Shown: piece by piece, positions 16,848 through 24,335 of the stretch
Layout: the number at the start of each line of letters is the position of its first letter
Numbering within the stretch: position 1 is the first letter of the stretch
Assembly: GCA_902551185.1 (NCBI GenBank)
Contig: CACDCN010000009.1
Span: forward strand, 1-43,972
Length of the DNA: 43,972 nucleotides
Source: an uncultured SAR86 cluster bacterium
GTDB taxonomy: Bacteria; Pseudomonadota; Gammaproteobacteria; Magnimaribacterales; D2472
Direction of reading: 5' to 3'
Position numbers and translations under genes: made by a program
Notes under the pieces: generated by a model
What the model was told of the DNA's origin: nothing
Database searches by the model: none
The model's input: the letters and a program-made list of their open reading frames with translations, nothing else

Positions 16848-17696
16848 TTACTCCTTATCGCTATTATATTTAATATTTTGTTCTTTTTCTCTTTCAGTTA
16901 AATCATTATACTGCGCTCTAATATTATTATTAATAGTATTGGCTTTCTTTAACAGGCTTAATTCAAAACCAATTTCTTTTGAGTATTCAATAAGTGCGCT
17001 AACATCCTTTGGAAAGCAAGGGCCACCAAAGCCATATCTTCCATCTGGTCCAGGCACATTCATATGCGAGTCGCCTATTCTTTTATCTTTGGATAGAGCA
17101 TTTATAAAATCTGACCATTTGCTTTGAGAATTTAAATTGTCGAAAATAAATTTCATTTCATTAAAGAATATTACTTTTAATGCAAGAAAAGAATTTATAG
17201 TGTACTTAATTAGTGAGGCAGCTATGCCATCAGTAATAATATATTCTTTACAAACACATTTTGTATGATTCTTGTAAAAAGATGCCAGTTTATTGCAATT
17301 ATGTTCATCGCCACCAAAAACAATAATATTTGAGTTAACAAAATCTTCATCTGCAAATTTTTCTCTTAAGAATTCAGGATTAATAACTAAATTTTTGCTT
17401 ATTTTTGAAATATCTTTGACATATTTTGGAAGTATTGTACTTTTGAGGACAACCAATAAATTTGAATCAAATGTATTGATTTCAGCAATAACATTATTAA
17501 CTATATCAATATTTTGACTACCATCATCATTCATAGGGGTTGGCAGGCATATAAATACGATTTCAGGCTTATGATTGATTAAGTCATCAATATTCGTGCC
17601 TAATTTTGGGTCTATTTCTATGCAATTAACATTATCTTTAAGGCCATTTCGCAATGCCTTTCCAACAAAACCAAAACCAATAATTCCTATTTTCAT
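16848..17696 (-). CDS. Short UDP-glucose/GDP-mannose dehydrogenase-family protein lacking the C-terminal domain
   Basis: The protein starts at the ATG at 17696 (282 residues); any longer reading would run into tRNA-Cys. It has the NAD motif GFGFVG (7-12), CLPTPM, a central dimer helix and the catalytic Cys in GGPCFPKD (Cys 227). It ends about 55 residues after that Cys, so the C-terminal UDP-binding domain of the usual 390-450-residue enzymes is missing. With the catalytic Cys kept and a normal stop, this looks like a compact family member rather than recent decay. It lies between two tRNA genes and probably serves the adjacent polysaccharide locus, perhaps making a uronic acid. Confidence 0.75.
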   Translation of the reverse strand: MKIGIIGFGFVGKALRNGLKDNVNCIEIDPKLGTNIDDLINHKPEIVFICLPTPMNDDGSQNIDIVNNVIAEINTFDSNLLVVLKSTILPKYVKDISKISKNLVINPEFLREKFADEDFVNSNIIVFGGDEHNCNKLASFYKNHTKCVCKEYIITDGIAASLIKYTINSFLALKVIFFNEMKFIFDNLNSQSKWSDFINALSKDKRIGDSHMNVPGPDGRYGFGGPCFPKDVSALIEYSKEIGFELSLLKKANTINNNIRAQYNDLTEREKEQNIKYNSDKE

Positions 17697-17702
17697 AATG
17701 TT

Positions 17703-17776
17703 TGGAGGCTGAAGCCGGAATCGAACCGGCGTAAACGGCTTTGCAGGCCGCTGCATAACCACTCTGCCATCCAGCC
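17703..17776 (-). tRNA. cysT: tRNA-Cys (anticodon GCA)
   Basis: The minus strand gives a 74-nt cloverleaf with GGCTGGA acceptor arm, a GAGTGGTTATGCA D-arm, anticodon loop CTGCAAA (GCA), T-arm GGTTCGATTCC and an encoded CCA (17703-17705). Its order relative to pgsA and tRNA-Leu is that of E. coli cysT. No tRNA-Gly gene is found next to it. Confidence 0.97.
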
Positions 17777-17824
17777 TAATGATTGCTGAGTGTATTGCAT
17801 AAAAATAATAAATAAAAGAAGAAT

Positions 17825-18604
17825 TTATACTTTTTTGTCATCATAATAACTCAACCGCTCGATATCGTCTTCGATAACTGAATCTCCGTATTGTATCTCA
17901 ATGATACGGCATTTTTCTTCGAAAGGATTAACTATTTGATGCCACTGTCCTTCATCAACTATAAAATGATCAAATTTATTTAATATAATGCTCTCTTTTT
18001 GGTTTGGATCATTTTTTGCGAACAAAACTTCACAGGAGCCTTCTGTTACCAACCAAATCTCATTTCTTTGTTTGTGTTTCTGAAAACTCATTCCTTTTTT
18101 TGGGCTTACAATCAGTTCTTTAACTTTTACCTCTTTAGAGTCGTAAAAATTATGAAAAGATCCCCATATTCGCTCTTCACTATCATATTTCCAATTTTTA
18201 AGGAGAGATGATGAAGAATTTTTTTTATCATCTCCGCCAATTCCAAACCGAAATTCAATGCCACTAACTTTCATTTCAGGAATATTATCTTTATTTCTAT
18301 CACCACCATTGCAAAAAATAATATTTTCATTTGGGTATTTATTTTTTATTTTTTCTAATGCATCAATACAACTTCCACTATCATCATCATTAAAAATAAT
18401 CACTTCATCAACGCATTCAATATTTAGTAAAATATTTTTTCTTTCTTCAATATTCATAAATACTTTTTTTTTCTTTTCTATAAGCCATTCGTCACTGTTT
18501 AGAGCAACTATAAGATGATCACCAATATCTTTTGCTGCTTTCATATAGGATATATGACCAGAATGAATGGGATCAAACCCGCCACTTACAACAACAATAT
18601 TCAT
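17825..18604 (-). CDS. Cytidylyltransferase-like domain fused to a ManC-type cupin
   Basis: The 259-residue protein has two parts. Residues 1-135 form a TagD/RfaE-like nucleotidyltransferase with GGFDPIHSGH (8-17, nucleotide-binding HxGH) and a serine-rich SSSSLL segment near 130-135 in place of the ISSTxI motif. Residues about 145-255 form a cupin resembling the mannose-6-phosphate isomerase half of ManC, with His 177, Glu 182 and His 222 as likely metal ligands. The fusion suggests a protein that activates and isomerises or epimerises a sugar or polyol phosphate. Its start overlaps the pgsA stop by 4 bp, so an accessory sugar gene is coupled to the uvrC-pgsA operon. The substrate is unknown. 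Confidence 0.75.
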   Translation of the reverse strand: MNIVVVSGGFDPIHSGHISYMKAAKDIGDHLIVALNSDEWLIEKKKKVFMNIEERKNILLNIECVDEVIIFNDDDSGSCIDALEKIKNKYPNENIIFCNGGDRNKDNIPEMKVSGIEFRFGIGGDDKKNSSSSLLKNWKYDSEERIWGSFHNFYDSKEVKVKELIVSPKKGMSFQKHKQRNEIWLVTEGSCEVLFAKNDPNQKESIILNKFDHFIVDEGQWHQIVNPFEEKCRIIEIQYGDSVIEDDIERLSYYDDKKV

Positions 18605-19134
18605 TTTTTAAAGACGTTTAAGGTGTATTCGTACCCTGTATAAAGGGTAATCAATGTTGCAATTATTAGAAAAATATCACCAATAATTATTAGTAGATTA
18701 AAGCTAAAAGCTAATGCAAATAAGTATAATCCTATAGATAATAATTGAACCGAAGTTTTTACTTTTGCCAAATAAGTTACCTTAGTTTTATGAGATTTGT
18801 TATTTCGTGAAGAATAATCTCTAAGAGCAGATACTCCAATTTCTCTTGCAATTATTAAAGAGCCTAAAAAAGCAATCAGGAAACTGTCAAGATCAACAGA
18901 TAATCCTATTAAAATAAATACTATAAGAATCTTGTCAGCGATAGGATCTAAAATTTCTCCTAATTGCGACTCAGCATTGTATTTTCTTGCTAAGTAACCA
19001 TCAAAGTAATCAGTTAGTCCGGCTAAAAAGAATAGTAAAACACAAGCCAAATAATTTCCAAATATTAAAAAAATTAAAATTATTGGAGCTAAAAATATTC
19101 TAGCAACAGTAATAAAGTTTATAAAATTAGTCAT
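18601..19134 (-). CDS. pgsA: CDP-diacylglycerol-glycerol-3-phosphate 3-phosphatidyltransferase
   Basis: This 177-residue membrane protein carries the CDP-alcohol phosphatidyltransferase signature at residues 42-67: Asp 42, Asp 45-Gly 46, Ala 49-Arg 50, Gly 59, Asp 63 and Asp 67. Several hydrophobic helices surround it. It makes phosphatidylglycerol phosphate, the committed step to phosphatidylglycerol and cardiolipin, in the inner membrane. It overlaps the uvrC stop by 8 bp, the standard gammaproteobacterial uvrC-pgsA pair, and precedes the tRNA-Cys/tRNA-Leu region as in E. coli. Nothing in the sequence looks altered. Confidence 0.95.
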   Translation of the reverse strand: MTNFINFITVARIFLAPIILIFLIFGNYLACVLLFFLAGLTDYFDGYLARKYNAESQLGEILDPIADKILIVFILIGLSVDLDSFLIAFLGSLIIAREIGVSALRDYSSRNNKSHKTKVTYLAKVKTSVQLLSIGLYLFALAFSFNLLIIIGDIFLIIATLITLYTGYEYTLNVFKK

Positions 19135-20914
19135 TTATGAATTTATCTAATATATCTTTGGCTATTTTCTCATTTATGCCTTCAACAGTCATTAATTCTT
19201 TAATATCAGCAGATTTAATATTCTTAATGCTTTTAAATTTCGTTAGAAGACGTTTTTTTAAAATTTCTCCGATACCTTTAATTGAGTCCAATTCAGATTG
19301 AGAGATTTTCTTTCTTTTTTTATTTCTTTGTGCTCGAATTGCGAACCTATGCGACTCATCACGAATCTCTTGAAGGATTAAAAAAGCCTTAGAGTATTTA
19401 TCTAATTCAATAATGCCATTCTCGCTTATTATGGTTTCAGTAGCTCGAACTCTTTTAGAACCTTTTACGATCGAAATAACCTTGATGTCATGATGATCAG
19501 ATTTATTAATAATTGTGCTAACAAAATTGAGTTGATTTTTACCACCATCAATTAAAATTACATCAGGCTTTAAATCAGGATCAGCGTAGTATTTAATTCT
19601 TCTCTCCAATACATGTTCAAGCGAGCCTATATCGTTACCAGATAGTTCTGTCGGAATATTAAATAATCTATAGTTCTTTTTTTGTGGTCCTTGCTTAGAA
19701 AATACTACACAAGATGCTACAGCATTATCGCCTGAAAAATGACTCACGTCATAACCCTCAATTTTTTTAATATTTTCTATTCCTAAGTAATTACTAAGCT
19801 CCTCCATTGCAAAAGTATACTTATCCTCTTTGCTAATATGATTTTTTATGACCTGTTTTGCATTAAGTCTACATAAATTAAAAATAGGTCTTATGGATTT
19901 ATTTGGTGAGTGAATAATTTTTACTTTTTTTTGATGTTTCGTACTAAACATATCCTCTAGCAATTTATTATTTTCTAGGGAGTTAGTACATAAAATCTTC
20001 TTTGGGATATCTGTCTGTTGGTCATAAAAGTTAACAATGGCGCTTTGATAGACATCTTCTATATTTTCAAAATGAACCTGTTTTATGAGATGAGTCTTAG
20101 TGCCTCTTATTTTTCCATTTCTTACAACAATAATTGATACGCCAAGATAGGTTAATTCTGCATGCACAGAAAAAATATCTACATTTGTTGCAAGCGTTAC
20201 AACTGATTGCTCCTCTTTTAGTAAATTTAATCTATTTAAACGATCTCTTATTTCAGCAGCTTTTTCAAAGTCTAATCTAGTAACAGCGTCATCAATATCT
20301 TTAGTCAATCTCTGGATAGTTTTAGTATCAGAGGAAGAAATAAATGACTTTGCGCCAGTTATATCCTCAAAGTAATCAACCTTTTTTATGTGATTAACAC
20401 AAGGAGCGGAACACCTTTTCATTTGATATTCAATACATGGTCTAGTTCTATTAGCAAAGGTAGTATCACTGCAATTTCTTACCTTATATATCTTTTGAAT
20501 TTCTTTAATTGATTTTTTGACAGCTTCAGAGCTGACAAATGGTCCAAAGTAATTTCTGTCAACTGCTTTTTTGGTTCTCTTTAAATAAACGCCAGGAAAA
20601 TCATGATCTGAAGAAAAATATATATAAGGATAAGTCTTATCATCTCTTAAAAGAATATTAAATTTTGGTTTATTTTCTTTAATGAGCGTTTGCTCAAGTA
20701 ATAATGCTTCAACCTCATTTTTTGTTGTAAAAGTTTCTACTTTGTCAGTAAGAAATTTAATCTGTGTAGTCTTTCTATCTTTGTGAGATTTTCCAAAGTA
20801 TGATGAGACCCTTTTTTTAAGATCTTTTGCCTTGCCAATATAAATAATTTCGTGATTATTGAAAAATTTATAAATCCCTGGCGTATTAGGTACTTTCTTT
20901 AAATTAATAGACAT
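19127..20914 (-). CDS. uvrC: UvrABC excinuclease subunit C
   Basis: This 595-residue protein has an N-terminal GIY-YIG nuclease domain (GIYKF near 13-17, IYIGKAKDLKKR near 24-35), a cluster of cysteines near 150-170, a UVR motif (FEKAAEIRDRL) near residue 200, a central RNase H-like nuclease domain and C-terminal tandem helix-hairpin-helix repeats. It makes both incisions in nucleotide excision repair after UvrB loading. Length and domain order are standard. A strong promoter candidate precedes it (20962-20990), with a palindrome at the expected start site that could be an operator. Confidence 0.97.
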   Translation of the reverse strand: MSINLKKVPNTPGIYKFFNNHEIIYIGKAKDLKKRVSSYFGKSHKDRKTTQIKFLTDKVETFTTKNEVEALLLEQTLIKENKPKFNILLRDDKTYPYIYFSSDHDFPGVYLKRTKKAVDRNYFGPFVSSEAVKKSIKEIQKIYKVRNCSDTTFANRTRPCIEYQMKRCSAPCVNHIKKVDYFEDITGAKSFISSSDTKTIQRLTKDIDDAVTRLDFEKAAEIRDRLNRLNLLKEEQSVVTLATNVDIFSVHAELTYLGVSIIVVRNGKIRGTKTHLIKQVHFENIEDVYQSAIVNFYDQQTDIPKKILCTNSLENNKLLEDMFSTKHQKKVKIIHSPNKSIRPIFNLCRLNAKQVIKNHISKEDKYTFAMEELSNYLGIENIKKIEGYDVSHFSGDNAVASCVVFSKQGPQKKNYRLFNIPTELSGNDIGSLEHVLERRIKYYADPDLKPDVILIDGGKNQLNFVSTIINKSDHHDIKVISIVKGSKRVRATETIISENGIIELDKYSKAFLILQEIRDESHRFAIRAQRNKKRKKISQSELDSIKGIGEILKKRLLTKFKSIKNIKSADIKELMTVEGINEKIAKDILDKFIND

Positions 20915-20948
20915 AGTGAAAAATATTTTGGCTTCTAACCTTTGTCTG

Positions 20949-20963
20949 CTAAGAATTTCTTAG
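20949..20963. promoter_or_regulatory. 15-bp perfect palindrome at the predicted uvrC start site
   Basis: The sequence CTAAGAA-T-TTCTTAG has two perfect 7-bp arms around one central base. Its centre (20956) coincides with the start point expected from the uvrC promoter, and its right edge overlaps the -10 element. There is no T-run for a terminator. A bound repressor dimer here would block transcription of uvrC-pgsA. It is not the E. coli LexA box (CTGT-N8-ACAG), and the factor is unknown. Confidence 0.4.
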
Positions 20964-20990
20964 TATAAATCTTGCCAGCATTTCTGCCAA
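20962..20990 (-). promoter_or_regulatory. Sigma70-type promoter for uvrC-pgsA
   Basis: On the minus strand TTGGCA (20985-20990) and TATACT (20962-20967) are separated by exactly 17 bp. This is the best-matched promoter I found in the window. The predicted start near 20955 leaves a leader of about 40 nt before the uvrC ATG at 20914. Confidence 0.6.
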
Positions 20991-21008
20991 ATTGGTCTTA
21001 ATTTTAAT

Positions 21009-21392
21009 TTAAGCTTGTGTTTCTTTTATTGTCTCATGATTTTCTCTAGCAGTACTTCCACCATCAAAAACACAAACAAAATAAAGCTGAGTATTATCGT
21101 TAGTATTGTAAACTCTATGAAATACACCATCTTCAATATTAACAATATCTCCAGCTTTAACTTCAAACCTTTCTGAGTCTAATTCCATTTCGCCATTACC
21201 TCTAACAAAGAAATATACTTCTTCCTGACCATTATGAAAGTGCCCACTGGTGCTTTTATTTGGCTCTAAAAGAGTGCTGCTTAAGATAAGCTTATTGCCA
21301 AAAGAGTTATCTTTAACTACGTATCTTTCATCCTCTTTAGCAACTTTTCCACCAATATCGTCAATATTTACTTTAATATTTGTTTTAACCAT
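21009..21392 (-). CDS. Small single-domain cupin protein
   Basis: This 127-residue protein is a single cupin barrel. SGHFHNGQEEVYFFVRG (about 49-65) supplies His 51, His 53 and Glu 57 or 58, and FHRV supplies His 92, so a metal site is likely intact. It resembles mannose-6-phosphate isomerase-like or RmlC-like cupins of unknown substrate. It follows pyrF by 24 bp on the same strand and is probably the last gene of the long gyrA-pyrF unit; the uvrC promoter lies just after it. A role as a sugar isomerase, dioxygenase or ligand-binding protein cannot be chosen from sequence. Confidence 0.75.
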   Translation of the reverse strand: MVKTNIKVNIDDIGGKVAKEDERYVVKDNSFGNKLILSSTLLEPNKSTSGHFHNGQEEVYFFVRGNGEMELDSERFEVKAGDIVNIEDGVFHRVYNTNDNTQLYFVCVFDGGSTARENHETIKETQA

Positions 21393-21416
21393 GACTTATT
21401 CTAACTCATAAAAATA

Positions 21417-22085
21417 CTAGAACTTATTTATTTTATTAAAAAAATCTTCTAAAGTTGCTGATATATCATCTGACTGGGTTATTGGCCTTCCAATAACTAG
21501 ATAATCTGCCCCTAAGTTAATTGCTTCTTTTGGTGACATAACTCTCTTTTGGTCATCTTTTGAATCCTGTAATCTTATGCCAGGGGTTATCGATAATAAT
21601 GATTCTCTCTTGCTAACAAGATCTAATTCATGTGGAGAACACACAACGCCATCTATTGCTGCTGACTCTGCTAAATCTAGCATTGCATTTACATGGTCTG
21701 AAGCATTCCTTTGATATATGTTATTTAAATCATAGTCGTTGAGACTAGTTAATGCGGTCACTCCAAAAACTTTTATATTTGTTCCACCTACCGCCTCCAT
21801 TGCAGCCTTCATCATATCTATTCCACCAGATGTATGAACGGTAAGAATTTTTATTGGTAATGATGAAAGTCCTTGAATAGATTTCTTTACTGTATTCGGA
21901 ATATCATGAAGTTTAAGATCAAGAAAAACATCAAAGCCCTTTTCAGCAGCGTAGAAAATTAAATCAGGGCCAATTGAATTAAAAGCAATGCTTCCTATCT
22001 TTACCATGCATTTTTTTGAATCAAGCTTATCTAAAATAGATGATGCTTTATCAAAATTGATTTCATCTATTGCTACTATAATCAT
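21417..22085 (-). CDS. pyrF: Orotidine 5'-phosphate decarboxylase
   Basis: This 222-residue protein has the catalytic tetrad segment DLKLHDIPNT (56-65; Asp 56, Lys 58, Asp 61) and a C-terminal PGIRL/IGRPIT phosphate-binding region. It makes UMP from OMP, the last step of pyrimidine synthesis, in the cytoplasm. Its start overlaps the ihfB stop by 4 bp. In E. coli, lapA and lapB lie between ihfB and pyrF; both are absent here. Length is normal. Confidence 0.96.
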   Translation of the reverse strand: MIIVAIDEINFDKASSILDKLDSKKCMVKIGSIAFNSIGPDLIFYAAEKGFDVFLDLKLHDIPNTVKKSIQGLSSLPIKILTVHTSGGIDMMKAAMEAVGGTNIKVFGVTALTSLNDYDLNNIYQRNASDHVNAMLDLAESAAIDGVVCSPHELDLVSKRESLLSITPGIRLQDSKDDQKRVMSPKEAINLGADYLVIGRPITQSDDISATLEDFFNKINKF

Positions 22086-22375
22086 ATTTTTATCAGTAAT
22101 TTTGATGGCTTAAAATGCATTGTCGCAGTCTCACCTAAATATGATATCTTCTTTGTTTTAGGATTAATGAATTTTCTAGGTCTTATAAATTTTTTGGAGA
22201 AGGTACCAAATCCTCTAATCTCTACTTTTTCATCTAATGCAACTGCTTCAACAATTGACTCTAAAATAGCATCAATTGCTTTGCTAATTTCTGATTTACT
22301 TAAATTTGGGAATTCTTTTTTAAGAGATGATTCTATATCTTTACGAGTAAAAGTTTCTTGTTTTGTCTTATTCAC
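22082..22375 (-). CDS. ihfB: Integration host factor beta subunit
   Basis: This 97-residue HU/IHF-family DNA-bending protein has the conserved EIRGFGTFS segment and the DNA-intercalating arm RPRKFINPKT with its key proline. The assignment to IhfB rather than HU rests on the conserved rpsA-ihfB gene order. The start is a GTG inside the end of rpsA (8-bp overlap), so translation is probably coupled to S1. Compared with E. coli IhfB the N-terminus is a little longer and richer in Lys and Thr. Confidence 0.9.
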   Translation of the reverse strand: MNKTKQETFTRKDIESSLKKEFPNLSKSEISKAIDAILESIVEAVALDEKVEIRGFGTFSKKFIRPRKFINPKTKKISYLGETATMHFKPSKLLIKI

Positions 22376-23675
22376 TCAATTTCAATGAGATTCTTTCTCT
22401 TTCAGGATCTACAGCAAAGACAATACATTGAAGAATTTGATCTTTTTTGAATGCTTCTAATGCTTCCTTGGATTCAGCATCTTCAGATATATCAGATAAA
22501 TGAATTAATCCATCAATTTCACCCTCAAGTCCAATGAAGATACCAAAATCAGTTATCGATTTTATTTTACCTTCAACCTTATCTCCTATTCCATATTTAT
22601 TTGCAAATTCAGTCCATGGATTTGATTTCGTTTGTTTTAAACCTAGAGAAATCCTTCTCTTGTCATGATCGATTTCTAGAATCATAACTTTAATTTTTTC
22701 TTCCAATCCAACAACTTTTGAAGGATGAATATTCTTACTGGTCCAATCTAACTCAGACAAATGAATAAGTCCTTCTATTCCCTCTTCTAGTTGAGCAAAG
22801 CAACCATAGTCTGTGATATTGGAGACTTCCGCTTCATAAATTCCTCCAACAGAATAGCTTGACTCAACATTTTCCCAGGGATCATTAAGGATTTGTTTTA
22901 AACCTAATGAAACTCTAAGTTTTTCTTTATCAAAGCTTAAAACTTTTACATCTATTTCTTCACCAAGATTTAGGTGCTCACTAGGATTTGTAACTCTTGA
23001 CCAAGAAATATCAGTGATATGAAGGAGGCCATCCATGCCTCCAAGGTCTATAAATGCACCATAGTCAGTAATATTTTTTATAACGCCTTTTACGATTTGA
23101 CCCTCTTCAAGATTTTTTAGTAACTCAACTTTAACCTCAGAATTGTTTTTTTCTAATACAGCTTTTCTTGAGAGAACAACATTATTTCTTTTGTAATCTA
23201 GTTTAATAACTTTAAAATCTTGAATGGTATTTTCAATATCAGGGGCTTCCTTTACAGGCCTAACATCAACCAATGAACCAGGTAGAAAAGCTTTAACAAC
23301 ATCTACTTCAACTGCAAATCCACCTTTAACTCTATTGTGTATCTTTCCAGTAACAAATTCACCAGTTTCTAGAGCTTCCTCCAACATTTTCCATGTTGAT
23401 AACTTTCTTGCTTTTTCTCTAGAGATCCTAGTTTCACCATACCCATCTTCGACAGCTTCTAAAGCTACCTCAACTTCGTCCCCAACTTCAATACTGACTT
23501 CTCCTTCATTATTTCTAAATTCATCTAAAGATATAACTCCCTCTGACTTAAGACCAACGTGAACAGTCACCCAATCTTTATCAACATCAAGAATAACTCC
23601 AGAAACTATTGAGCCAGGCTGCATATCAAGTCTATCTAAACTTTCGTCTAATAAGGCTGAAAAAGATTCTGACAT
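22368..23675 (-). CDS. rpsA: 30S ribosomal protein S1, five-domain form
   Basis: This 435-residue protein aligns with E. coli S1 from its first residues. It shows five S1 (OB-fold) repeats starting near residues 20, 105, 190, 275 and 365, with DYGAFIDLGGMDGLLH in the third and ITDFGIFIGLEG in the fifth. It stops right after the fifth repeat; E. coli S1 has 557 residues and six repeats. The stop falls inside the ihfB start region, so domain loss rather than a frameshift is likely. Domains 1-2, which dock on the ribosome, and 3-5, which bind mRNA, are kept. It abuts the cmk stop with no gap. Confidence 0.95.
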   Translation of the reverse strand: MSESFSALLDESLDRLDMQPGSIVSGVILDVDKDWVTVHVGLKSEGVISLDEFRNNEGEVSIEVGDEVEVALEAVEDGYGETRISREKARKLSTWKMLEEALETGEFVTGKIHNRVKGGFAVEVDVVKAFLPGSLVDVRPVKEAPDIENTIQDFKVIKLDYKRNNVVLSRKAVLEKNNSEVKVELLKNLEEGQIVKGVIKNITDYGAFIDLGGMDGLLHITDISWSRVTNPSEHLNLGEEIDVKVLSFDKEKLRVSLGLKQILNDPWENVESSYSVGGIYEAEVSNITDYGCFAQLEEGIEGLIHLSELDWTSKNIHPSKVVGLEEKIKVMILEIDHDKRRISLGLKQTKSNPWTEFANKYGIGDKVEGKIKSITDFGIFIGLEGEIDGLIHLSDISEDAESKEALEAFKKDQILQCIVFAVDPERERISLKLSE

Positions 23676-24335
23676 TTATATAAATTCCTTTTTAACTAAA
23701 TTTTTAGTAATACTAAATACTTCTTCAAGTGACATATCAGATGAGTCAATTATATGAGCTTCATCAGCTGGTAAAAGAGGTGATAGTTCTCTAGAGCTAT
23801 CTTTTAAATCTCTTTCTTTAATATCAGCTATCAGAGCGGGCATATTAACTTCTTGTCCGCGATTCTGCAACTCTAAATAACGTCTTTTTGCCCTAACCTC
23901 TGGTGAGGCTGTTAAAAAAATTTTTAACTTCGCATCTTTAAAAACCACAGTTCCCATATCCCTTCCATCTGCAACTAAGCCCTTTTTATCATAAAAATTC
24001 CTTTGTATCTGAAATAGTGACTCTCTTACTTCTTTTTGTGAACTTAACATAGAAGCAACTTTTGCAATATCCTCAGACCGTAAATAATTAGTAATATCAT
24101 CGCTTTGATTTAAAATTTTAAAATTATCTTCTTTTAATTCAAAAGATATATCATTATTAATTTTTGACGCTATTTCTTCATTACTTAATTTTAAATTAAA
24201 AAAATATGCAAATAATCTATATAAAATGCCGCTATCAAGGATTTTGAAATTAAATTGATGGGCAATGCTTTTAGCTAATTCACCCTTGCCAGAGGCTGAT
24301 GGTCCATCAATTGTTACAACATTAATCTTATTCAT
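23676..24335 (-). CDS. cmk: Cytidylate kinase
   Basis: This 219-residue protein has the P-loop DGPSASGKG near 9-17, a DSGILYR segment for CMP binding, DGRDMGTVVF near the middle and an RAKRRYLE lid region. It phosphorylates CMP and dCMP with ATP. The gene overlaps the aroA stop by 8 bp and touches rpsA, the usual aroA-cmk-rpsA order. Length is normal (E. coli 227). Confidence 0.97.
   Translation of the reverse strand: MNKINVVTIDGPSASGKGELAKSIAHQFNFKILDSGILYRLFAYFFNLKLSNEEIASKINNDISFELKEDNFKILNQSDDITNYLRSEDIAKVASMLSSQKEVRESLFQIQRNFYDKKGLVADGRDMGTVVFKDAKLKIFLTASPEVRAKRRYLELQNRGQEVNMPALIADIKERDLKDSSRELSPLLPADEAHIIDSSDMSLEEVFSITKNLVKKEFI

Noticed and set aside
16750-17127. Plus-strand open frame starting MVPEAGLEPARYF
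   Set aside because: It is read through tRNA-Leu and the antisense of the dehydrogenase gene; the start is the well-known artefact of translating a tRNA.
17697-17762. N-terminal extension of the UDP-sugar dehydrogenase
   Set aside because: These 22 codons are antisense or sense of tRNA-Cys; the ATG at 17696 gives the normal Rossmann start.
16751-17776. Integrative element using tRNA-Leu or tRNA-Cys as attachment site
   Set aside because: No integrase gene and no displaced copy of a tRNA 3' end were seen; the hotspot idea rests on gene order only.
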